Made by a program: the position numbers and the translations under genes. Under the pieces are notes generated by a model, which did not search any database, was not told where the DNA came from, and saw nothing but the letters and a program-made list of their open reading frames with translations. A DNA stretch of 64,000 nucleotides from contig JAEEMK010000046.1 in the NCBI GenBank assembly GCA_016283175.1, positions 1-64,000 on the forward strand. Reading direction: 5' to 3'. This DNA comes from Bacteroidales bacterium (GTDB lineage Bacteria; Bacteroidota; Bacteroidia; Bacteroidales; P3). Shown in pieces: positions 8,222 through 16,539 of the stretch (position 1 is the stretch's first letter; every line of letters begins with the position of its first letter).

Positions 8222-10786
8222 TTAGTCGATGCTTTGTCCGATACAGAAGTGGAACTGGCTGCCGCCGTTGACACCGTCGAAGCCGTAGCCCCAGTCGATG
8301 CCAATAAGGCCGAACATAGGCATATAGAGGCGCACACCGACACCGGCAGAGTTGTAGAGCTTGAAGGGCTGGAACTGCTTGATGGAACTCCACGAGTTGC
8401 CGCCTTCAAGGAAACCAAGAACAAAGACAGTCATACTGGCACTTTCGACAATAGGCTGACGCAGTTCAAGCGTGTAGCGGTCGAAGATGGAGGCACCGTC
8501 GTCGGGGCTGAGCTTGTAGTCGCCATAGCCTCGCAGAGGTATCACCTCACGGCCGTCGAGCACCCACGACGAGAGACCGCTACCGCCCACGTAGTAGCGT
8601 CCGAAGGGCGAAGGACCTATGGCGTTGTTGTAATAGCCCATATATCCGAAACGGAAGCGGGCATTGAGGACAACGTCGCCGATGAGGTTGAGCATCCACG
8701 AGCCGCGGACGTTGACTTTGTAGTATTCAAGCCAACGGTACTTGTCGCTGGCTTCGGCCGACGAGAAATCCTTGCCACTGATGAGCGAGAATGGCGGTGT
8801 GGCAAAACCCTGGATGGAGATTTCCGAACCGCTGCGCGGATAGATGGGCGAGTCGAGCGAGTTGCGGCTGAAGCCGATGCTGTAGGCCAGGTCGTTGGAG
8901 TGGCCGTCGGTGAAGTAGGATGTAAGCGATGTGTAGTGGTTCAGGAAGTAGTGCTTGTACGACAGCGACTGCGACATAATGAAGTAGTCGTCGGGCCATT
9001 TGAGACGGCGTGTAAGCGAAATGTTGGCGCCGGTAATACGCAGGCTGTAGTAGTTGTCGCTGCCCTTGTCGGCCCAGTAGCCGTTGCTGATAAGGTTGTG
9101 CGACACCGAGATGCCCAGCGACTGCGGGCGTTTGCCGCCGAGCCAAGGCTCGGTAAAGCCTGCGCTGACAGCATAATAGTATGTGCCGTTGGTCACAGCG
9201 TTGAGATTCAACTTCTGACCATCGCCGGCGGGCAGCGGATGCCACGCTTTCTTGTTGAAAATGTTGCGAGCCGAGAAGTTGTTCAGCTGGATACCGATTT
9301 GTCCGATGACCATACCACTGCCATATCCGCCTTGAAGCTGCAGCTGGCTGGTCTGGTTCTCTTCGACCTTATAAACAATGTCCACAGTACCATTCTTGGG
9401 ATCGGGGTGCGGCTCGGGGATGAGGGACTCCTCTTTGAAGTAGCCAAGGGTCACCAGCTCGCGACGGCTGCGCAAAACGGCATCACGGCTGAAGAGGTCG
9501 CCAGGCTTAGTATGGAGTTCGCGGTAAATAATCTTGTCGTTGGTGATGGTGTTGCCCTCCACAACGACGTTGCGAATACGCGCCTGCTTGCCTTCGACAA
9601 TGCGGATTTCGATGTCGATGGAGTCATTCTCTACCGCCACCTCGACAGGCGTCACCGAGAAAAACAGATAGCCATTGTCCATATACATCGACGTGATGTC
9701 GGTGCCGCTGGGGTTGTAGGTAAGGTTCGTTTCAAGGGTTGTGCGGTTGTATGGGTCGCCTTTGTTGATGCGCAGATGCTGGGCAAGTGTTTCTGACGAA
9801 TAGACAGTGTTGCCCGAGAAAGTGATGTTTCTGAAATAGTACGGTCTGCCTTCATAAAGAGCCACCTTGACTTTGACGCGGTCCTGTCTTTTCTTTTTCT
9901 TTGCCGAGATGTTAAGATCTGCCGGGTCGACATTCCAAACGGTGTCGCTGACAATGCGAGCATCACGGTAGCCGAGTTCGTTGTAGTAGTCGATAATCTT
10001 GGTAAGATCGTCGTTAAGCTCAAACTCGCGGTATTTCGAACGGCTCCAGAAGCCTTTTGTCCAGAAGAACAGTTTCTTGGCATAGTGCACATCGTGTGTA
10101 CCCTTCATTTTCTGAAGCAGTTTGTTGGTCTTCACCTGGTCGTTACCAACAAAGATGAGCGAGTCGATTTTTACGCGTTTGCCCTTCTTGATGTCGTAGT
10201 TGAGAAGCACGTAGTTGCCCTTGCCCGAAGTGTCGGCGGTGAGTTTAGTGGTGACCTCGACATTGGTGAAACCCTTCTCGGCATAGTATGACTTTGCTTT
10301 GTTGGTAGTGGTTTTCAGCAGGTTCTCAGTAATCACGTCGCCCACGTGGATGTCAAAATCTTTGCCCAGCTTTTCAGCATCGCTGCCGCTGATGCCGTCG
10401 AAATGGACAGCTGCCAGCTTTGGACGGCCACGGAGAAAAATTTTGAGAAACACTTTGTCATCCTGTATGCGCGAAAGGAGTATCTTGACATCACCGAAAA
10501 TGCCCTGTGCCCAAAGATTGTCGATAGCTGTCGAAATCTTGTCGCCCGGCACTTTGATGACATCGCCCACTTGCAAACCGGCAACAAGCAATATCATACG
10601 CTGGTCCAAGCGCTCGTCACTGTCGACGGTGATGCCGCCGATTTCATAAGTCTTAGGTGTCAGATAGTCAACATCGTAGTCTGTCTCCCTGCCAACAACG
10701 ACCTGCGCACGAAGCGTCAGCGACGACATCGTGGCAAGCATCACAAACAGGACAAATCGAAGTATGTTTTTCATCAGTTCAGTCAA
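8222..10786 (-). CDS. bamA: Outer membrane protein assembly factor BamA (POTRA repeats plus beta-barrel)
   Basis: 854 aa; POTRA motifs (GNTVYSSETLAQHLRINKGDPYN, VVVEGNTITNDKIIYRELHTKPGDLFS); C-terminal barrel; adjacent to skp/ompH genes. Confidence 0.93.
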   Translation of the reverse strand: MTELMKNILRFVLFVMLATMSSLTLRAQVVVGRETDYDVDYLTPKTYEIGGITVDSDERLDQRMILLVAGLQVGDVIKVPGDKISTAIDNLWAQGIFGDVKILLSRIQDDKVFLKIFLRGRPKLAAVHFDGISGSDAEKLGKDFDIHVGDVITENLLKTTTNKAKSYYAEKGFTNVEVTTKLTADTSGKGNYVLLNYDIKKGKRVKIDSLIFVGNDQVKTNKLLQKMKGTHDVHYAKKLFFWTKGFWSRSKYREFELNDDLTKIIDYYNELGYRDARIVSDTVWNVDPADLNISAKKKKRQDRVKVKVALYEGRPYYFRNITFSGNTVYSSETLAQHLRINKGDPYNRTTLETNLTYNPSGTDITSMYMDNGYLFFSVTPVEVAVENDSIDIEIRIVEGKQARIRNVVVEGNTITNDKIIYRELHTKPGDLFSRDAVLRSRRELVTLGYFKEESLIPEPHPDPKNGTVDIVYKVEENQTSQLQLQGGYGSGMVIGQIGIQLNNFSARNIFNKKAWHPLPAGDGQKLNLNAVTNGTYYYAVSAGFTEPWLGGKRPQSLGISVSHNLISNGYWADKGSDNYYSLRITGANISLTRRLKWPDDYFIMSQSLSYKHYFLNHYTSLTSYFTDGHSNDLAYSIGFSRNSLDSPIYPRSGSEISIQGFATPPFSLISGKDFSSAEASDKYRWLEYYKVNVRGSWMLNLIGDVVLNARFRFGYMGYYNNAIGPSPFGRYYVGGSGLSSWVLDGREVIPLRGYGDYKLSPDDGASIFDRYTLELRQPIVESASMTVFVLGFLEGGNSWSSIKQFQPFKLYNSAGVGVRLYMPMFGLIGIDWGYGFDGVNGGSQFHFCIGQSID

Positions 10787-10879
10787 TGCGTGTTTTAAGT
10801 CTTTAGGGAGTAATAACTCAAAAGTTTATTTTTTATTGTTGAAAAATGTTTTTTACTTCAAAAAAAAGCATAACGTTCA

Positions 10880-11626
10880 TCATTGAGCCGCAACCTGGTC
10901 GCCCGTCTTGCCAAAACGTCGCTGCCTGTTCTGGTAATCATACACAGCTTCGTAGAAATCGCCCTGCCTGAAATCGGGCCACAGGATGTCGGAAAAATAG
11001 AATTCCGTATAGGCCATCTGCCACAGCAGAAAGTTGCTGATGCGAAGTTCGCCGCCAGTGCGTATCAGCAAGTCGGGGTCGGGCATCCAGCTTGTAGCCA
11101 GGTATTTGCGCAATGTCTCCTCGTCGACATCCTCTTTCTTGATGGCACCTTTGGCAGCATCGTCGACGATGGCCTTGAGAGCTTTTGCCACTTCCCAGCG
11201 CGAGCTGTAGCTCAATGCCAGAGTAAGAGTGGTGCCGTTGTTGGCTTCCGTGGTGGAAATGATCTGCTGCAGAGCCTGCAAGGAATCCTTGGGCAGACGT
11301 TCCGTCTCGCCAATCACACGCAGGCGCACATTGTTCTTCATCAATGTCGGAGTCTCTTCGTGTATGGTTTTGACCAGAAGCTTCATCAATCCGTCGACCT
11401 CGGCCTGCGGACGGTTCCAATTCTCGGTTGAAAAGGTGTAGAGAGTAAGATATCCTATTTCGAGACGTGCTGCAGCCTCCACGGCTTCGCGGACAGCCTG
11501 TGTGGCGTTCTGGTGGCCGAAGATGCGCATTTTGGATTGTTTCTGCGCCCAGCGTCCATTGCCATCCATAATGATTGCCACGTGTTTAGGCAGGCGCGTT
11601 TTGTCTATGTCGTCGATGGTTTTCAT
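10880..11626 (-). CDS. uppS: Isoprenyl (undecaprenyl diphosphate) transferase
   Basis: LPKHVAIIMDGNGRWAQK...GHQNATQAVREAVEAAARLEIGYLTLYTFSTENWNRP...DLLIRTGGELRISNFLLWQMAYTEFYF. Confidence 0.96.
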   Translation of the reverse strand: MKTIDDIDKTRLPKHVAIIMDGNGRWAQKQSKMRIFGHQNATQAVREAVEAAARLEIGYLTLYTFSTENWNRPQAEVDGLMKLLVKTIHEETPTLMKNNVRLRVIGETERLPKDSLQALQQIISTTEANNGTTLTLALSYSSRWEVAKALKAIVDDAAKGAIKKEDVDEETLRKYLATSWMPDPDLLIRTGGELRISNFLLWQMAYTEFYFSDILWPDFRQGDFYEAVYDYQNRQRRFGKTGDQVAAQ

Positions 11627-11661
11627 TGCTCAGGTATATTTGTGTTGCTTATGTGATGGTG

Positions 11662-12528
11662 CTACTTGTTGTCGCATTTCTTTTTCAGCATCCATCCGAA
11701 TAAAAAATCGAGGCTTACTGTCATACTGACGTTGAAATATGCGAACCAGTCGTCGAGCGAGTCGTCGCCGCGCTTGATGCCGGCGGCATTGACATAGCCC
11801 GGCACCACCTCGTCCGAACGGTCGGCCAGACCGGCGGCAATATCGCCGGAATAGTAGGACAGCTGATCGTTGTCGACATATGTGGTGCTGACATCGTCTA
11901 TGTAGTCGGTCCACGTTTTACGGAACCCATATTCGGCACTGAAGGTAAACGACTTGCTGGGATGGTACTTCACTCCGATGCCGAAAGGCATTGAAAGTTG
12001 CTTGAGGGTGTATGGCGTTCGGTCGGGAGCCACCGGCGAGCCCTGCCCTTCGGTGCCGAGAGGCTGCAGCTCATACCAGTCCGACTCGCCACTAAAAGGG
12101 TCGGTGAAATAAGCCTTTGGATTATAGGCAAAAAAACCGAGACCGCCGAAAATGAACGGAGTCCAGAAATAATGGTCGTCGCGCATACTGAACGGGAAGA
12201 AATTGAACTCGGCACGCAACGACCCCTCAAGGATATATGAGCGGAAACTAAGGTTGCGCCGTTCTATATAGTCCGGATTGCCGCCTTCCACGTGGCCGTA
12301 GTCGACATCGATGCGGAGGCTCCAGCGTTCGTCGAAATTCATCCTGTACATACCGCCATAGGCCAGATTGACGGTACCGAGCATACTCTGGTTGTTGAGG
12401 TCGCCAATGTAGTTCATACCGCCCACAGTGAAACCTATCTCACTCTTGCCCAGCCACACCTGACTCCGTGTCGGGACAGCAGCGGCAAGCAGCACAAGGA
12501 GAATAATATTTCCAGCTTTGATTTTCAA
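11662..12528 (-). CDS. porG: DUF6089 / PorG-type outer membrane protein (T9SS-associated)
   Basis: SEIGFTVGGMNYIGDLNNQ...LRAEFNFFPF...; located between DUF4837 and uppS-bamA-ompH as in other Bacteroidetes. Confidence 0.75.
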   Translation of the reverse strand: MKIKAGNIILLVLLAAAVPTRSQVWLGKSEIGFTVGGMNYIGDLNNQSMLGTVNLAYGGMYRMNFDERWSLRIDVDYGHVEGGNPDYIERRNLSFRSYILEGSLRAEFNFFPFSMRDDHYFWTPFIFGGLGFFAYNPKAYFTDPFSGESDWYELQPLGTEGQGSPVAPDRTPYTLKQLSMPFGIGVKYHPSKSFTFSAEYGFRKTWTDYIDDVSTTYVDNDQLSYYSGDIAAGLADRSDEVVPGYVNAAGIKRGDDSLDDWFAYFNVSMTVSLDFLFGWMLKKKCDNK

Positions 12529-13565
12529 TTTTCAGCGATTGTTTTTTCTGTTTTTATGGAACGGCAGATACCGTCGAGCTGCATCAGCAGGTCACGTTTC
12601 ATAACCATCCTGTTGCGTCCCGAGGGCGAATAGACACAGCCCATCACCGTGTAAACCAAATCGCTGCCCGGCAACGAGAAGGTATAGCTCACATAAGGGC
12701 CACCCATAAAGTCGTTGTGGGTGCACCACAGACCGCGTGTTTCGACGGCATTGAGGTCGTCGGCCAGCACCACATCGCGCGAATAGGAGTCCAGACGACG
12801 CTCGACGCCTGGATAGCTTCCCTCTGAAGGACCGGGCACATAGCGGCGCAACATTGTGTCTATGTTATCGAGTATTGTTGCCTGTTCAAAGTCGTTGCTG
12901 CTGGTGGCGGGACGAGAGAAGATGTACAGATACAAGTCGAAATCCTTGGTCCGCTTGAGCAACCAAGTAAAGTCGGATTCCTCTCTCATTTTTGCGAGTT
13001 CAAATTCCTCGGGGATTGTGAGCGAAAAGCCATATTTGCCCTTTATCTTGTTCTGGATCTTGATGCCAGGAGCACTGGAAAAGACCTTGTCCATACGTCT
13101 GTACTCCTGATTGTAGTACTCGCTGAGCATACGCTCGTTCTTGACCAACAGCATCGAATCGAGCGAACGCTTGTCGGATGCCGTAATCCTAATGACAATC
13201 TGCGGAGTGGACCATTTGTCCTGTTCCAGATAAATCTTGTTGATATTCTGCGGATTTACATCAAGAATAAGGATATTGCGATGCGACTGAAACATAGCGT
13301 TGTCCTCGAAGCTGGAAGGCGAAATGTGCACCAAGTCGAAGCACGGCTCCGGCTGGTTGAGAGCAATCTGCGGCGAGGCAAAAATCGAGTCGATGACCTG
13401 CTTGGTAGTGCCGCTGTATACGCTCTGCTTGGCTACAACCAGCATTTCAAGGGTCTTGCCCGACGAGCCGGGCTTGCCTGTGAAAGGTGTGGGACCGCAG
13501 CCCGAAAAAAGTGTAACCGCTGCAATTGCAAGCGCAAAAAAGGAAGATATCTTTTTCATAATCAA
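12525..13565 (-). CDS. DUF4837 family lipoprotein
   Basis: Lipobox (LFSGCGP); VAKQSVYSGTTKQVIDSIFASPQIALNQPEPCFDLVHISPSSF; 4-bp overlap with the porG start. Confidence 0.8.
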   Translation of the reverse strand: MIMKKISSFFALAIAAVTLFSGCGPTPFTGKPGSSGKTLEMLVVAKQSVYSGTTKQVIDSIFASPQIALNQPEPCFDLVHISPSSFEDNAMFQSHRNILILDVNPQNINKIYLEQDKWSTPQIVIRITASDKRSLDSMLLVKNERMLSEYYNQEYRRMDKVFSSAPGIKIQNKIKGKYGFSLTIPEEFELAKMREESDFTWLLKRTKDFDLYLYIFSRPATSSNDFEQATILDNIDTMLRRYVPGPSEGSYPGVERRLDSYSRDVVLADDLNAVETRGLWCTHNDFMGGPYVSYTFSLPGSDLVYTVMGCVYSPSGRNRMVMKRDLLMQLDGICRSIKTEKTIAEN

Positions 13566-13609
13566 TATATTTTTAAAACATTTGGTTCATTTTTCCTTTT
13601 GCAAAGATA

Positions 13610-14584
13610 CTAATTTTTCTGTTTCCCGTACCATTCAAAAAAGTCGCGGATGGCATCGGCCAAAGGAGTGGTAGTGAAAGCCAGCTCGCGGCGTGCCTTG
13701 TCGCTGGTGTAGTATTCGTCCACCATCAGCTGACGGACATTGCGAGTGGACAGCTGTGTGCGTTTGCCTGCCCATCGCAGCAGGTCACCCAACCTGCCGG
13801 CCAAGGCCACAAGCCAGTCGGGCAACACAAAAAGCCTTTGACTATAGCCGCACACCTCGGCCTGAAGTGCATAGAAGTCGCGCAGACTCATATCCTCGCC
13901 AGTAAGAAGGTAGCGCTCGCCGTTGCGCCCCATCGTAAGGGCATTGACCACAGCGTTGGCCACGTCCTTGACGCTTACGAAACTCTTTCCACCTCCCGGA
14001 GCAGCCATCACAGAGCGTTTGAAAGCCGCCAGGAGCAACTTGCCCGACGATGGCTTGTAGTCATAGGGGCCAACCATAAAACCGGGATTTAGGATGACAA
14101 TATGGCGTTCCGGATGCTGCTGTGCTTCCCACGTCAATATTTTCTCGGCTTCAAGCTTGCTTTGCGCGTAAAACGACGATCTGAAGGGGGGCTTTATTTC
14201 GTCGCTCTCGGTGCCGGGACGGCCGGCAGTGCCGTAGCCTACAGTGTTGGCACTGCTGATGTGAACGTATGTGGCGATGTGCATCTCGCCCATAATCTCA
14301 AGAATGTATTCGACCACGACTTTGTTGACAGGCAGATAGTCGTCGTAGCGCAACAGCGACATATCGGTGGTGCCGGAGCAGTTGACAATGGCCTCGCACC
14401 CTTGTGCGGCAGTGCGCAAGGCGGCGACATCGAGCAGCGAGCCTTCGACAACAGTCAAAAGGCCGGCAGACGGCAGGCCAACCCTGTTGCGCACCAGAGC
14501 AACGACACTGTGGCCCCTGTTCAAAAGGCAGTCGAGGACATTGTGGCCCAGCAGGCCTGTAGCACCAAGCAGAAGAATCTTCAT
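13610..14584 (-). CDS. NAD-dependent epimerase/dehydratase (SDR family)
   Basis: MKILLLGATGLLGHNVLDCLLNRGHSVVALVRN Rossmann motif; YAQSKLEAEKI catalytic motif. Confidence 0.88.
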   Translation of the reverse strand: MKILLLGATGLLGHNVLDCLLNRGHSVVALVRNRVGLPSAGLLTVVEGSLLDVAALRTAAQGCEAIVNCSGTTDMSLLRYDDYLPVNKVVVEYILEIMGEMHIATYVHISSANTVGYGTAGRPGTESDEIKPPFRSSFYAQSKLEAEKILTWEAQQHPERHIVILNPGFMVGPYDYKPSSGKLLLAAFKRSVMAAPGGGKSFVSVKDVANAVVNALTMGRNGERYLLTGEDMSLRDFYALQAEVCGYSQRLFVLPDWLVALAGRLGDLLRWAGKRTQLSTRNVRQLMVDEYYTSDKARRELAFTTTPLADAIRDFFEWYGKQKN

Positions 14585-14694
14585 ATAGCGGCAAGGAATT
14601 TTTACATAATAACGAGAAAAAAAACTGCTGCGTATGTTCTAACCGTTATTTATTTTCCCCTCCCCTTCCCGACAAAAAAAACGCCACAAACATA

Positions 14695-14793
14695 GGCATA
14701 TGTACAGTACTTGTACAGTATATGTACAGTATATGTACGCTTCAGAAGCGTACAAATACTGTACATATACTGTACAAGTACTGTACATATGCC
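14695..14793. repeat. Palindromic intergenic element, copy A (49-bp arms, 1-nt centre, 11-bp-phased TGTACAGTA units)
   Basis: GGCATATGTACAGTACTTGTACAGTATATGTACAGTATATGTACGCTTC-A-GAAGCGTACAAATACTGTACATATACTGTACAAGTACTGTACATATGCC; arms complementary with 1 mismatch. Confidence 0.95.
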
Positions 14794-14929
14794 AGGGAAT
14801 GTATACAGAAAGCAGCGTTTTTAACGACAAAAGCAACATACGACACTCCACGAAACACAAACCTTCATAGAGCTCTGTTCTACAACACCATAGCCATCGA
14901 AATCATCATTGTACGTACAACAAAACAAA

Positions 14930-14957
14930 CAGGCGCCCCGCGAATGCGGGGCGCCTG
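14930..14957 (-). terminator. Intrinsic terminator for the OmpA-family gene
   Basis: CAGGCGCCCCGC-GAAT-GCGGGGCGCCTG, 12-bp perfect stem; minus-strand side followed by TTTGTTTTGTT. Confidence 0.8.
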
Positions 14958-14997
14958 CTGTGAATTGTTTTTATAAGAGAGTCTTTTGCTCCTAAGC

Positions 14998-16503
14998 TTA
15001 TTTCAGGACCACCGTTGCACGACGGTTCTTTGCGCGGTTTTCATCACTGTCGTTAGGAACAATGGGGTCTTCCTGACCACGGCTTTCGATGAGAATATTG
15101 GCAGCGGGAGCACCCAGACTGACCATATACTTCTTCAAAGCCTCGGCACGTTTCTTGCCGTATTTAAGGTTGATGGCCGCCGTGCCGGTATTGTCGGTAT
15201 GACCGGTGATTTCGGCCTTCAGGTTCTTGTCGGCCATCATCGACGCACAGAGAGTGCGGATAATATCGTCGGTCTTGGAATCGAACTTGGGAGTGGTGCC
15301 GCTGGTTTCGAAGTAGACCGTAGCGTTAATGTCGTCGAGACGTTTCTGCATCTCAATGCGTGTGACCGGCTTTGCGGGAATATTATTGATAAGCGAAGCT
15401 ATGCTGTCGAGTAGAGCCTGTTCGCGTGCAAGGGCTTCTGCTTCAGCTTTGGCACGGGCCAGACGTTCAGCCTGGGCACGAGCCTCGGCCTCGGCCTTTT
15501 CGCGAGCCAGACGCTCGGCTTCAGCTTTCTCACGAGCCAATCTTTCCTGAGCGGCACGAGCCTCGGCTTCTGCACGCTCACGTGCCAGACGCTCGGCCTC
15601 GGCTTTTTCGCGGGCAGCCTGTTCGGCAGCGAGAGCCTCAGCTTTGCGCTTGCCACCGAGCCATCCAAGATCAAGACCCAGTTTTAAGCCAGCACGCAGC
15701 AGATGCAGTCCGGCAATCTGATTGGAGGCAAAAGTGCCGTTGTAGGTCATCGAGGCATCGGGGGCGATATTGACAAGTGGTTCCTCGGTGTCGCCAGCCA
15801 TACTGTTCACGCTGCAGCCGGCATAGAGGCCGAAGTAAAGCCCCCAGTTGTTTTTCAGGCTCAGACGGTAGCCGAAATCTGCAATAACGCTCAAACCCAG
15901 CTTGAGGCCTTCAATCTTACCGTTAAATTCGTTGTCGTAGGTGTCAAAGCCATGATTGGGCATATCAGTGACCGTATGTCCTATCGAAGGGAAGTAACCA
16001 CCGGTAGTGAAGGTGCCGCCTCTGGAGGTGTATTTGCCGCCAAGCGGCAGGTCGGCCGATACACCGAGACCAGCGATAACGGTCCATTTCTCGTTGACAA
16101 CGTTACGCCAGAAGAACTCGACAGGAACACTCAGAATATTGACTGCCTGATGTTCTTTCCAGTTGTCGAATCTGGTATTCAAGTCGTAGGTTGCATTGGG
16201 GTTGTCGACGTGGGTCAATCCCGGGGTCACTTCGGTGAAATCGTAATGGGTTGTCGAGCCTGTGCGGTCAAAATGCAGACCGAAGCCAAGACCACAATTG
16301 TCATTGAAGAAATGGGTGTAATGCACACCGAAATCGACACCCAGTCCAAGATGATGCGTACCATTGGTGGGATTGCACAGCATAGTGTTCAATCCTGCTG
16401 CGGGATGAAGAGTGAATCCCATATAATTGTTGATTTCGCCATTCTGGGCCATAACAGAGAATGTCAGGGCGACTGCGGCGAACAATGTCATTATTCTTTT
16501 CAT
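14998..16503 (-). CDS. OmpA-family outer membrane protein with beta-barrel-like N-terminus and long charged Ala/Glu/Arg helix
   Basis: C-terminal ITGHTDNTGTAAINLKYGKKRAEALKKYMVSLGAPAANILIESRGQEDPI; internal AEAERLARERAEAEARAAQERLAREK... Confidence 0.88.
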   Translation of the reverse strand: MKRIMTLFAAVALTFSVMAQNGEINNYMGFTLHPAAGLNTMLCNPTNGTHHLGLGVDFGVHYTHFFNDNCGLGFGLHFDRTGSTTHYDFTEVTPGLTHVDNPNATYDLNTRFDNWKEHQAVNILSVPVEFFWRNVVNEKWTVIAGLGVSADLPLGGKYTSRGGTFTTGGYFPSIGHTVTDMPNHGFDTYDNEFNGKIEGLKLGLSVIADFGYRLSLKNNWGLYFGLYAGCSVNSMAGDTEEPLVNIAPDASMTYNGTFASNQIAGLHLLRAGLKLGLDLGWLGGKRKAEALAAEQAAREKAEAERLARERAEAEARAAQERLAREKAEAERLAREKAEAEARAQAERLARAKAEAEALAREQALLDSIASLINNIPAKPVTRIEMQKRLDDINATVYFETSGTTPKFDSKTDDIIRTLCASMMADKNLKAEITGHTDNTGTAAINLKYGKKRAEALKKYMVSLGAPAANILIESRGQEDPIVPNDSDENRAKNRRATVVLK

Positions 16504-16539
16504 ACTAACGATACTTTAATTGTTGATTAGATGATATTA

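Noticed and set aside
8234-9796. 520-aa plus-strand ORF opposite bamA
   Set aside because: Antisense to clear BamA coding sequence; no recognisable domain.
14639-14860. 73-aa minus-strand ORF (..YSTCTVYVQYLYASEAYIYCTYTVQVLY..)
   Set aside because: Simply the translation of palindrome copy A; equivalent Tyr/Val/Cys-rich ORFs arise from copies B and C, so they reflect the repeat rather than a peptide family.
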